Positions 53,164-60,975 of a stretch of DNA of 64,000 bases are shown here, one piece after another (position 1 is the first letter of the stretch; each line of letters starts with the position of its first letter). Below the pieces are notes generated by a model, which made no database searches, had not been told where the DNA came from, and was given only the letters and a program-made list of their open reading frames with translations. A program made the translations under genes and the position numbers. Origin of the DNA: Halomonas sp. LBP4 (GTDB lineage: Bacteria > Pseudomonadota > Gammaproteobacteria > Pseudomonadales > Halomonadaceae). The DNA lies in NCBI RefSeq assembly GCF_003202205.1, contig NZ_PDOG01000009.1:41347-105346 (forward strand), written 5' to 3'.

Positions 53164-56022
53164 ATGGCCGACTTGGAAAAAACGGTAGCGATCATCTTCG
53201 ACGGCGTGGACCAGATGGGAAGTGGCGTCACGTCGGTGACGCGACAACTCGACAGCGTGTCCAGCAGCGTCCAGCAGGCCGCACAGCCGCTGGCCGACTT
53301 CAGCCTGGCGGTGCTCAAGGTGGAAGGCGCCCTATTGGCCGCCGGCGCCGCCGTCACCACCCTGGCGATCAAGACCGCCGGCGACTTCGATGCCAACTTC
53401 CGTTCGATCACCACCCTGCTGGACGACTCCAGCGGCTCGCTGGATGAGCTCCGCGGCGGCCTGCTCGACTACGCCCGGGACTCGACCCAATCCATCGATA
53501 CGATCACCGACGCCTACTTCGACCTGATCTCGGCGGGCAACGATACCGAGGAGGCCTTGACCCTGCTGGCAGCTGCCGAACAGCTGGCAGTCGGTGGGGC
53601 GACGGATCTCAAGACCGCCGGCACGGCCCTCGCCGGCACCCTGAGCGCCTACGGTGCCGAAGCCACCGATGCCGAGAGCTTCACCGACGCCTTCTTCGTG
53701 GCCATGAAGGGTGGCATCACCACCATCGACGAGCTGGCCAACGCCTTGCCGCAGATCACCGGCCTGGCCGCGCAACTCGGGGTGCCCTTCGAGGAGTTGG
53801 CCGCCGGGGTGTCGGCACTGACCACCACAGGCCTTTCCACCAGCCAGGCGGTTACACAGGTCGGCTCGGCACTGACAGCGATCCTCGGCCCATCCTCGCA
53901 GGCGAAGAGCCTCGCCGAGGAGCTGGGGATCGAGTTCAACGCCACGGCACTGCGAACCCATGGACTGGCGGGCTTTCTCGAGATCCTTGAAGAGGCCACC
54001 GGCGGCTCCGAGGAGAAGATGAAGACGCTCTTCGGCAGCGTCGAGGCGACCAAGGGCGTGCTTTCCCTGACCGGCCCGGTGGCCGACGCCTTCGCCGATG
54101 GGCTGGGCAACATGGAAGAGCGGGCCGGGGCCACCGCCGAAGCCGTCGAGAAGATGGCCGGTACCGTCGATCAGGGCACCCAGCGAATCAAGAACGCCAT
54201 GACGGTGGCGCTGGTCGGCCTGGGCTTGCCGCTGCTCGACGAGTTCAGCGGCATCCAGAGCGCGATTGCCGAGATATTCAACGCCATCGGGGTCTCCCTG
54301 ACGGATGGCCAGCTGAAGCAGTTCGTCGACCAGATCGAAAGCGTCTTCGCCTCGCTCGAGGCCACCCTATACGAGGTCGCCGCCAACCTGCCCGAGGCGC
54401 TGGAAACCGCCGACTGGTCCGGCTTCCTGAATGGGGTCGAGGCGATCCGCGAGGCGATCCGCGGGCTCTTCGACGGCGCCGACATCACCACGGCCGAGGG
54501 CCTGGCCAGCGTCATCGAGACCCTGGGAACCGCCTTCCAGCTGCTGAGCGAGTATACCGCCGGGACCATCACTGCCATCGGGCCCTTCATCGAGAAGCTG
54601 GCCGACTTGGCGCAATGGATCATGAAAATCGATCCCGAATACGTGGCCATGCTGGGCACCATCGGGGGCGGTGCCATCGTTCTGACCACGGCGCTGAGCG
54701 CCTTCAGCTCCATGCTGTCGATCATGAACTCGCTGGCCGGCGCGAAAGGCGCGATCCCAGCGGTGACCGGAGCCGCCGGGAAGTTGACCGGGGCACTGAG
54801 CACCAAAGGGGGGCTGGGCTTCGCCGCCATCGCCGCCTCCGGAGCTCTGCTCCAGCTGTACAACGAGATGAAGGAGTTCAACGAATTCCGCTTCAACTTC
54901 TCTGACGAACTCAAGGCCGAGCTGGACGAGACCACCGGCGCTCAGAAGGTGGCCACGGAGTTCTCCCTGTTCCAGGTCCAGAAACTCGCCGAGGCCTATG
55001 TCGGGCTCTCCGATTTCTTCGGCTGGGGGGACGAGGCCGCTAAAGACTTCAACACGATCAGCCAGGAGGCCGTCAACGCCGCCATCGCGGTCTCCAACTT
55101 CTCCGAGAAGACCGGGGGGGTGGAAGGGGCGGTGAACCAGACCAGCCGGTCGGTTCTGGATGGATTCAGTGCCTGGCAGGAGTGGACGAGCGCCGCCGAG
55201 GCGGCCACGAGAGCCAGCGAGGCAACCGACCAGGCCTATAGCACCAACGCCAAAACCCTCGGCGACTACATCACCAATATCGAGAACAGTTCCGGCGCCT
55301 GGGAAAAGCTGAACGGCAACACCTACCAGGCCGTGGACAACAGCGAGGCGGTCGAGGAAGCGCTTGCCAAGGTCAATGCCCAGTTCACCGCCGGGATGAT
55401 CGACGAGAGCACCTATGACGGACTGGTCGCCCGCCTGGAGGATCTTCGCGTCGGCGGCGATGCCGGCGGCAAGTCCCTCCAGGCCCTGGGGGAATCGGCC
55501 AACGACGCCGGCGAAAAGGCGAAGAAGACCGCCGACCAGCTATTCGACCTCGAGAAGACGGCCATGGAGCTGGCCAGCAACGAACGAATCAAGGGGATGG
55601 AGTTCTCTGTCGACTTCAAGATTGCGGAAATGGAAGCCGACACCAAGAAGGTCGAGGCGATCCTGGGGGCGACCAGTACCACCATCGAGGCGACGGCTGG
55701 CTCCATTGACGGCCTGTTCAGCAGCCTGGCCGGAGGCGACCTCTCCCGGTTCCAGGAACTGGATCTCGAGAAGGCCGTTGATCAGCAGCTGAAGATACAG
55801 GGCGAGGCCGCCGAACAGCAGAAGAAGCTGATCGACGCCCAGATCAAGAACCTGCGGGCCAAGACCGAGGCCCTGCGCAACGGCGACGGCCTGATCAAGA
55901 TCGACTCCACCGGCCTCGAGCCCGCCCTCGAAATGATCATGTGGGAGATCCTCGAGAAGGTTCAGCTGCGCGCCAATGCCGAGGGCGCCGAGTTCCTGCT
56001 GGGCATCGAGGGTGGAGCATGA
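53164..56022 (+). CDS. Phage tail tape-measure protein (TP901 family)
   Basis: A 952-residue, intact tape-measure protein: in tailed phages it fills the tail tube, sets tail length and helps DNA entry. The TP901 core lies at about 65-345, with KTAGDFDANFRSITTLLDD, LAVGGATDLKTAGTALAGTL, MKGGITTIDELANALPQITG and FGSVEATKGVLSLTGPVADA. A central hydrophobic stretch (about 495-525, GGGAIVLTTALSAFSSMLSI) fits the usual membrane segment, and long helical regions follow. A GAGAGAGACAGG ribosome site precedes it. No tail tube, chaperone, baseplate or fibre gene is nearby, so it must work with another phage's tail or do something else. It heads a coupled operon. Confidence 0.92.
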   Translation: MADLEKTVAIIFDGVDQMGSGVTSVTRQLDSVSSSVQQAAQPLADFSLAVLKVEGALLAAGAAVTTLAIKTAGDFDANFRSITTLLDDSSGSLDELRGGLLDYARDSTQSIDTITDAYFDLISAGNDTEEALTLLAAAEQLAVGGATDLKTAGTALAGTLSAYGAEATDAESFTDAFFVAMKGGITTIDELANALPQITGLAAQLGVPFEELAAGVSALTTTGLSTSQAVTQVGSALTAILGPSSQAKSLAEELGIEFNATALRTHGLAGFLEILEEATGGSEEKMKTLFGSVEATKGVLSLTGPVADAFADGLGNMEERAGATAEAVEKMAGTVDQGTQRIKNAMTVALVGLGLPLLDEFSGIQSAIAEIFNAIGVSLTDGQLKQFVDQIESVFASLEATLYEVAANLPEALETADWSGFLNGVEAIREAIRGLFDGADITTAEGLASVIETLGTAFQLLSEYTAGTITAIGPFIEKLADLAQWIMKIDPEYVAMLGTIGGGAIVLTTALSAFSSMLSIMNSLAGAKGAIPAVTGAAGKLTGALSTKGGLGFAAIAASGALLQLYNEMKEFNEFRFNFSDELKAELDETTGAQKVATEFSLFQVQKLAEAYVGLSDFFGWGDEAAKDFNTISQEAVNAAIAVSNFSEKTGGVEGAVNQTSRSVLDGFSAWQEWTSAAEAATRASEATDQAYSTNAKTLGDYITNIENSSGAWEKLNGNTYQAVDNSEAVEEALAKVNAQFTAGMIDESTYDGLVARLEDLRVGGDAGGKSLQALGESANDAGEKAKKTADQLFDLEKTAMELASNERIKGMEFSVDFKIAEMEADTKKVEAILGATSTTIEATAGSIDGLFSSLAGGDLSRFQELDLEKAVDQQLKIQGEAAEQQKKLIDAQIKNLRAKTEALRNGDGLIKIDSTGLEPALEMIMWEILEKVQLRANAEGAEFLLGIEGGA

Positions 56023-56492
56023 CGGTGAACCCGAACCCCCCGAGGGGGGCCGCCCTGGGCATCGACCCGACGCACTCACCGGCGATGATGGCGCTGATCG
56101 TCAGGATCGCGGCGAACCGGCTGGCCTTGCGCCAGAGCAAGGAAGCCCTCGAGCGGGTGAATCGCGACCTCGCCGCCCTGGTGGCCCTGCCGGAGGTGGC
56201 GGCCTGCCCTCAGGCGAAGGCCGCCGGGCAGATGCTCACCGCGGCGCCGGAGAGCCACGAGCCGTTCGCGAAATTCACCGATGCCCTGGTGGCGCTCGCG
56301 AAACAGCACCCCCTCGGCACGCCTGCTCGATCCCGGGTGTTTGCCCTGATCGCCCACGCCACCCGGCTGGTGGCTGCCGATCACGAGGCCCGCCGGAAAA
56401 CGGTGGCGATCCTGACCCGCGTGACCACCCTGGCCCGCGAAATCGAGGCCCAGCACGCGCTCGAGCGACAACAGGGCGGGGGGATCCACTGA
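56019..56492 (+). CDS. Small helical protein A, paralogue of the next gene
   Basis: 157 residues, overlapping the tape-measure stop (ATGA). Helical and charged: ALRQSKEALERVNRDLAALV, AKAAGQMLTAAPESHEPFAK, FALIAHATRLVAADHEARRK. It aligns along most of its length with the following gene product (helix, Pro-bounded turn, A-A-G segment, FxxFxDAL, helix), so the two look like an old tandem duplication. No family recognised; possibly a tape-measure chaperone by position. Confidence 0.72.
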   Translation: MTVNPNPPRGAALGIDPTHSPAMMALIVRIAANRLALRQSKEALERVNRDLAALVALPEVAACPQAKAAGQMLTAAPESHEPFAKFTDALVALAKQHPLGTPARSRVFALIAHATRLVAADHEARRKTVAILTRVTTLAREIEAQHALERQQGGGIH

Positions 56493-56929
56493 TGAGTACC
56501 CCGACCGTGCTTCGAGACCTGCGTGAGCGCGAGGCCGCTGCCCGCCAGCGCCGCGACTACCACCACCAGAAGTTCGACCGGGCCCTGTCCAGCCTCAAGG
56601 CGCTGGGCGAACGCTGCCCCGGGGTGACCTCCCCGCACGTCCAGGCGGCCGGCACCGCGCTTTCGAAGGCCACCCGGGGGAATGTCGAGGCGCCGTTCAT
56701 GGCCTTCGTTGATGCCATCCTCGAGCACTCCCGGGCCTGCGCTGGAAAAGACCCCGGGGGGTCTGTCGTGCGGCTGGCCACCCGGGCAATGGATCACATG
56801 CGCGAGCTGGCGCACCACGTGGACCGAGAGGCCGAGGCACTGCGAGAGCTCCAGCTTTTCCGCCACACCCTGGCATCCGTCGAGGCCGCCCGCGACAAGC
56901 CGGCCGCGTCACGAGGGCCGGGGGCATGA
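56492..56929 (+). CDS. Small helical protein B, paralogue of the previous gene
   Basis: 145 residues, starting at TGATG overlap with gene A. Corresponding segments are ALSSLKALGERCPGVTSPHV, QAAGTALSKATRGNVEAPFM and AFVDAILEHSRACAG, then VVRLATRAMDHMRELAHHVD. Function unknown. Coupling to the tape-measure gene suggests a joint role in handling that long hydrophobic protein. Confidence 0.72.
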   Translation: MSTPTVLRDLREREAAARQRRDYHHQKFDRALSSLKALGERCPGVTSPHVQAAGTALSKATRGNVEAPFMAFVDAILEHSRACAGKDPGGSVVRLATRAMDHMRELAHHVDREAEALRELQLFRHTLASVEAARDKPAASRGPGA

Positions 56930-57126
56930 CCGCCGCCGCGCTGTGCCCCGGGCCCTCGCTCGCTGGCGTGCGCCGCTGGCAGTGCGACCGGTTGGTGCCG
57001 CCCGACGTGCTGGCATCCATTGGCACACGCGGGGTCTTCATTCCGCTGGGAAAAAACGCCGGGTCCTCCTGGCGGCCCCCACCCCGGCTGCGGGGGCGCA
57101 GAGCCCCGGGCTTCGGCTATTTATGA
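56926..57126 (+). CDS. Doubtful small ORF overlapping the cos candidate
   Basis: 66 codons, starting in an ATGA overlap with gene B. The Pro/Arg-rich C-terminal part is simply the translation of the GC-rich cos-like sequence and its stop is the TGA of GCTATTTATGA. The coupling argues for translation, the composition against it. No family recognised. Confidence 0.25.
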   Translation: MTAAALCPGPSLAGVRRWQCDRLVPPDVLASIGTRGVFIPLGKNAGSSWRPPPRLRGRRAPGFGYL

Positions 57127-57135
57127 GGATCCCCC
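57085..57135 (+). other. Candidate lambda-like cos site upstream of the small terminase
   Basis: GCTATTTATGA (57116-57126) matches the conserved sequence next to cosN of lambda, 11 bp to the right of the lambda cohesive end. At the matching place here is GGGGCGCAGAGC, inside an interrupted dyad CGGGG...CCCCG (57091-57108), as cosN has twofold symmetry. The position directly ahead of the small terminase gene is also as in lambda. The exact nicking points are a guess from this alignment by eye. Confidence 0.55.
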
Positions 57136-57157
57136 AGGGGGAGGTTGAGGTTTATTC

Positions 57158-57721
57158 ATGACCACCAGCAAGCGCCAACCCGAGCCTCATTGGCTCAACC
57201 GCAAGCAGATGGCCGCCAGTCTCGGCATATCCGTTCAAGCCTTTGATAAATGGGGAATAGAGCCCGTGGCGCGGATTGGTCGAGAGAAGTTCTTCGACTG
57301 CCGTAATGTGCTCGATGCCAAGCTGGCCGAGGTGGAAGCGAAACATCAATCATCGCAACCGGAAGGGGTGGATGGAGAGGAGTACGACCCGCTCCTCGAT
57401 TACAAGCGAAGCCAGGAAGAATACCGCCTTACCAAAGCCCGCCGAGAGGCGCAAGAGATCAAGAACGATCGTGATGTCGGGCGTCTGGTACCGGTGGGGT
57501 TCGCCATCTACAGCCTGTCCGGTCTGGCCAGCGAGATGGCCACCATCTTCGACACCCTGCCGCTGACGATGAAGCGCAAGCATCCCGATCTGGAAAGCCG
57601 CCACCTGGACAGCTTTACCAGGGAGATCACCCGGGCCCGCAACCTGGCTGCGGAGCTCGGTGAAAAGATCCCGGAGCAGCTCGAGGAATATTTGATGGAG
57701 ATGGAGATCGCCACCGCATGA
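57158..57721 (+). CDS. Terminase small subunit (Nu1/DUF1441-like)
   Basis: 187 residues. The N-terminal winged helix WLNRKQMAASLGISVQAFDK matches the layout of lambda Nu1 (NKKQLADIFGASIRTIQNW) that binds cosB. It is followed by the wing GREKFFDCRNVLDAKLAEVE and the helical oligomerisation region DYKRSQEEYRLTKARREAQE, then a C-terminal helical part. GGGGAGGTTGAGG precedes the ATG. It would recognise the element's own packaging site and recruit a large terminase, but none is encoded here, so a helper's must be used. Small terminase genes without a large one are a hallmark of satellites that redirect packaging. Confidence 0.8.
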   Translation: MTTSKRQPEPHWLNRKQMAASLGISVQAFDKWGIEPVARIGREKFFDCRNVLDAKLAEVEAKHQSSQPEGVDGEEYDPLLDYKRSQEEYRLTKARREAQEIKNDRDVGRLVPVGFAIYSLSGLASEMATIFDTLPLTMKRKHPDLESRHLDSFTREITRARNLAAELGEKIPEQLEEYLMEMEIATA

Positions 57722-57772
57722 CTTCAAGGGCCGCCCGCCCTGGTGGATCACCAAGCCGAGAAGGAGAGTGGT

Positions 57773-58099
57773 ATGTACGTAAGCACCACAGAGCAATTTC
57801 AGCGCGCCATCAGCCAAGGCGTTGACCCGAAGACCATCGAGATCGCCCCCGCCGGCGCCCTCGACGCCGCTGAAAATGGAAAGCGGGACGAGCGCCAGAG
57901 GTGCCAGACCATCATGGAAATCGCCGGCCAGGATCATCCCGACAAAGCGCGTCATGCCATCGAATCGGGCATGAGTGCGGAGGCGCTGGGGACCGAGCTG
58001 TTTCGCCTCAAGCTCCAGGGTGGCCAACGGAAAGCCGATGAGCCCAAGGCCGTGGACGCCATCACGGCCAAATGGAATAACGACCAGCAGAACCACTGA
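57773..58099 (+). CDS. Small protein resembling the scaffold tail of a phage capsid protease
   Basis: 108 residues. The segment DERQRCQTIMEIAGQDHPDK, ARHAIESGMSAEALGTELFR resembles the C-terminal region of S49/ClpP-like prohead proteases of lambda-type phages, the part that works as scaffold (as lambda Nu3 does). The protease domain itself is absent. A strong AAGGAGAG ribosome site precedes the ATG at 57773; an in-frame GTG ten codons upstream is less likely. Lying right after the terminase gene, it could alter helper capsid assembly. Homology is judged by eye only. Confidence 0.55.
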   Translation: MYVSTTEQFQRAISQGVDPKTIEIAPAGALDAAENGKRDERQRCQTIMEIAGQDHPDKARHAIESGMSAEALGTELFRLKLQGGQRKADEPKAVDAITAKWNNDQQNH

Positions 58100-58110
58100 G
58101 AGAGACAATC

Positions 58111-59145
58111 ATGCTTGGCATTTTTCAGAAAACCAGCAAGCCGGCCAGTGAGTGGGCCGCCTGGCTGACCCGCCGGCGCGACATTCAGAGCGAGACCGCC
58201 TCGCTCGCTGATTCCGTGAAGAAGGCCGCCCGGCACGCCGAGCGAACCGCCACCAAAGCCATGGCGATCGCCAGCCGTGTCTCCGACCTGGCCGGAGTGG
58301 ACGCCGGCAGCCAGCCCAGCAAAGAGATCTGCGCCAAGGTCCGCGACGAACTCCGCAAAAAGGTCGATTTTCACGACCGACGGGGCAAGCCCCAAAATGC
58401 GCACCAACAACGTGAAGCCCTGGAAGAGATGGAGGAGGCCCTCCGCGAAAGCCAGCGAGCGGATGAGGCCCTGGCCACGAAGCGGGCCGCCTCCGAGCGC
58501 CTCGAAGAGCAGAGAGAGGCACACGCAGAAGCCCAGCCAGAGGCCACGCAACAGGCCTTGAGCGCCCTGTCCAAGGAGCTGGAGCAGCTCGAAGGCGAGT
58601 CATCCCGCGTGACCGCCACCATCGAGCGGCTCTCGGGGGGCGGTGACCCTGCCGCTGCTGCCCGCCGGGAAGCCGACGACGCGCAAACCGCTCTGGACGA
58701 GATCGAGGCCGCTGCCGCCATGGGTGATGGCGACGAGGGTGACCAGCGCGCCGCCGCTGCGGCCCTGACCAAGGCGAGGAGCAAGGCGGAGAAGGCGCGC
58801 GAGGAGGGAGAGCGCCGGATCGCCGCTACCCGTGGACTGGAGCGCACGCTCACCGCCCTGGAAGAGAAAATCGCGGATCTTGAGGCAACAAAGCTCGAGA
58901 TCTCGGCTCGCGTCTACGCCCGCGAAGTCGAAGAGCACGAAAAGCGCTTGATCGATCTGCTGGAGGGGAAGGAACTGGAGGCCGTCATGGAGCAGCTCAG
59001 GCGATCCCGCCTGGCCTGGGAAGGCGCTATGTCTGCCATCAATGGTGGGCCGCGATCTCACCCTGATATGCGCCTGGAGATGACGCTGCCTTCGCTGCTT
59101 TTCCATCCCGAGCGCAAGCGCCTGGACGGTACCCTGACAATCTGA
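58111..59145 (+). CDS. Coiled-coil hypothetical protein, last gene of the late-type module
   Basis: 344 residues, mostly Ala/Glu/Arg-rich helix. Long coiled-coil stretches are REALEEMEEALRESQRADEA, LSALSKELEQLEGESSRVTA and ALTKARSKAEKAREEGERRI, followed by a C-terminal globular end (MRLEMTLPSLLFHPERKRLD). There is no membrane segment. It is 11 bp after the scaffold-like gene and ends ahead of a strong terminator. A scaffold or external capsid-sizing role (as P4 Sid has) is possible by position and helicity; there is no sequence proof. Confidence 0.6.
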   Translation: MLGIFQKTSKPASEWAAWLTRRRDIQSETASLADSVKKAARHAERTATKAMAIASRVSDLAGVDAGSQPSKEICAKVRDELRKKVDFHDRRGKPQNAHQQREALEEMEEALRESQRADEALATKRAASERLEEQREAHAEAQPEATQQALSALSKELEQLEGESSRVTATIERLSGGGDPAAAARREADDAQTALDEIEAAAAMGDGDEGDQRAAAAALTKARSKAEKAREEGERRIAATRGLERTLTALEEKIADLEATKLEISARVYAREVEEHEKRLIDLLEGKELEAVMEQLRRSRLAWEGAMSAINGGPRSHPDMRLEMTLPSLLFHPERKRLDGTLTI

Positions 59146-59432
59146 GCAACTCCGCTGGTGGTTTGTGGTTATCCCGCCAGCAAACTCGCCTCCGGTATCG
59201 CTGGCCGTGTGCCATGGGGGAGCCCGAGCAAAACGCCAGCCGCTGGCATTTCGCGGACAGTGCCTGCTGGGGCCGCGAACGCCAGCACTCAAGGTCCTTC
59301 GGGGCCTTGTTTCATTTCAGCCCGCCGGCCGCGGGCCCTTGGTCTCGAACTGAACCACCGATTCACACCCGGCAACGGGTAACCGAGCGGTGAAGCACCC
59401 GCGGGTTTCTCTTTCTCTTCGCCCGTGGTCTT
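59146..59432. other. Gene-free region before the module terminator
   Basis: 287 bp with only short weak frames. It contains short repeated CGCCAGC and GCTGGC motifs, which could be protein-binding sites or pairing elements. Nothing definite. Confidence 0.4.
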
Positions 59433-59459
59433 GGGGCCTCAATCCGAGGCCCCTTTTTT
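59433..59459 (+). terminator. Rho-independent terminator closing the tape-measure/terminase module
   Basis: A perfect stem GGGGCCTC-AATCC-GAGGCCCC followed by TTTTTTG. It is a textbook terminator on the plus strand. Confidence 0.92.
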
Positions 59460-59671
59460 GTTCCTGATGGCCACCAGGGCGTCCATTGGGGGCGGACTAA
59501 ATTGCCAGGTTCTCCGGCATAAGAAGCTGGCGGGGGATTACTCGGTTGTCGCTCGCCGCCGGGATGCTGCTCGCAAGCGCAAATAGCCCCGCCAGGCGGG
59601 CGCCGTGGATCGGGACGCGGCGCGAGCCCTGCAGGCTGAGGGGCTGACCCTCCGCGGGGCTTGGGGTGGTG

Positions 59672-59866
59672 TCAGCGGGGGCCTGGTCCCGACTCAATCC
59701 AGCGGTCTACCTCTGCGACGTTGTAGAAGACCCTGCCATCAGGGGCCTTCCTCCAGATGCGACCCTCGAGCCATGTGCCGTCCTTCCGCTTGTGCTCGAT
59801 CGCCGACAGCGAGTAGCCGTAGAGCTCCGCCAACTTGTTCCGAAGGACCCACTTGTTCTGAGCCAC
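59672..59866 (-). CDS. xis: Excisionase-like recombination directionality factor
   Basis: 64 residues, GTG start. The sequence KWVLRNKLAELYGYSLSAIE, KRKDGTWLEGRIWRKAPDGR and VFYNVAEVDRWIES is the layout of small phage excisionases (DUF1233-like): a winged helix with a basic wing. It lies on the opposite strand to the operons. An inverted repeat ACCCCC/GGGGGT sits 41-62 bp upstream of its start. It would bias the integrase towards excision. Confidence 0.8.
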   Translation of the reverse strand: MAQNKWVLRNKLAELYGYSLSAIEHKRKDGTWLEGRIWRKAPDGRVFYNVAEVDRWIESGPGPR

Positions 59867-59907
59867 CGTTGCTCCCCTGGCGTTGCCTGTCTCCTCAGTT
59901 TACATGG

Positions 59908-59928
59908 ACCCCCTTTGCGCATGGGGGT
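59908..59928 (-). promoter_or_regulatory. Inverted repeat upstream of the excisionase gene
   Basis: ACCCCC (59908-59913) and GGGGGT (59923-59928) flank a 9-nt spacer. On the minus strand TATAAC lies directly before it and could be a -10, so the repeat would fall at the transcript start, an operator-like position. Confidence 0.4.
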
Positions 59929-60021
59929 TATACCCTGCTTGGGTCCTTCTGACCCCCGGCCCAAATCTTGACCATCCTCCAGGCGCCCCGCGGACGGAAT
60001 CGATGTAAGTGGGCGCCGGAG

Positions 60022-60660
60022 TTATAGCCAGTTGGCCCAGTGACGCTCACTGATCAGGTGGATGCCGCGGCCTTCGCAGCGCAGCTCCACGGCATGCTGG
60101 ATCTTGCGACCGTAGTTCGACTGTGCCCAGTCCTCGCTGCCCAGGTCCCCGATCACCACGAAGTGGGTGGCTCGGGTGGGAGTTTTCTGGGATTGGCCAC
60201 CGCGCCGGACGATCTCTGCCTCACACTCGCGGCGCGTACCCGTGACGAAGCGGCCGGTGAGCACGAAATTGCAGCCCTCGAAGACAACATCCGGCGCAGG
60301 TTCGCATAGAGGCAGGGCGGTAGACTGGCGGCTGGCGCTGGCGCCGCCCTGGGTGGAGCCGCCACCGGTGTAGTCGAGGAGCAGGCCGATCAGCTCGCCC
60401 TCTTCATCAGCGTCCAGCACTCCGTCGGCGAGCATCTCCTCGAGGCGCGAGAAGAGCACACTGAAGGGCCAGACGGCCAGCGACTCGGGGCGCTCTCCGA
60501 GCCACTTGAGCAGATATTCGGCCTCGGCCTGGTTGAGAGAGCCATCGGAGAGCATCCCGCGGGCCAGCCCGCACAGCTCATTGGCATCCCGGGTGGCGTT
60601 CTTGGCCAGGTTGAGGCGCCGGGTAACGGGCTTGCCATGGTCATCGAGACGAATAGGCAT
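60022..60660 (-). CDS. TerB-like plus BRCT-domain protein
   Basis: 212 residues. The N-terminal half is a helical bundle with the feel of a TerB-like domain (LARGMLSDGSLNQAEAEYLL, EEMLADGVLDADEEGELIGL). The C-terminal half is a BRCT domain (FEGCNFVLTGRFVTGTRREC, EAEIVRRGGQSQKTPTRATH, ISERHWANWL). BRCT domains bind phosphopeptides or DNA ends and occur in ligases and clamp loaders. The ATG at 60660 follows GGGAGGA; the open frame upstream is ignored. As a lone gene on the minus strand it looks like accessory cargo or a DNA-processing helper. Function unknown. Confidence 0.75.
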   Translation of the reverse strand: MPIRLDDHGKPVTRRLNLAKNATRDANELCGLARGMLSDGSLNQAEAEYLLKWLGERPESLAVWPFSVLFSRLEEMLADGVLDADEEGELIGLLLDYTGGGSTQGGASASRQSTALPLCEPAPDVVFEGCNFVLTGRFVTGTRRECEAEIVRRGGQSQKTPTRATHFVVIGDLGSEDWAQSNYGRKIQHAVELRCEGRGIHLISERHWANWL

Positions 60661-60975
60661 CGTGTCCTCCCTTATTGTTGTTCCCTGCGGGCCATGGGCC
60701 CGTGGGATAGTGTGGCAAAGGGAGCTGAGGTCTGCCCGCGCTGGCGCCCAGGAGCCGTGGGGAGGGGTACCCCGTTTCGGGGTAGTGTCGCCACAATCTG
60801 ACGCCCGCGCCCACTCCAGACTCCCGCTACGCTTTCCAGGTGGACCTCTCGAGGCCATGGCCGGAGGTGGCTGGCGCTGGAGAGCAGGGTCGCTTGGTGT
60901 GGAGGGGATCCGAAAGAAGCCCGCGCTCTCTGGGTAGCCCCTGGCCCGGCGGCGGCAGGTATGCAGGAGATTGAG
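60661..60975. promoter_or_regulatory. Divergent regulatory region between the BRCT and AlpA genes
   Basis: 315 bp without a gene. It contains the 19-bp repeat at 60764-60782 and several short GC-rich palindromes. Promoters for both genes must lie here, but I cannot assign them with confidence. Confidence 0.45.
60764..60782 (+). repeat. 19-bp repeat ahead of the AlpA gene, inverted copy in the primase gene
   Basis: GGGGTACCCCGTTTCGGGG, reverse complement of 50081-50099. It may be a binding site for an element regulator or replication protein. Confidence 0.65.

Noticed and set aside
59497..59697. A 66-codon minus-strand frame downstream of the excisionase gene
   Set aside because: It would need a TTG start inside the excisionase gene without a ribosome site, and it matches no family.
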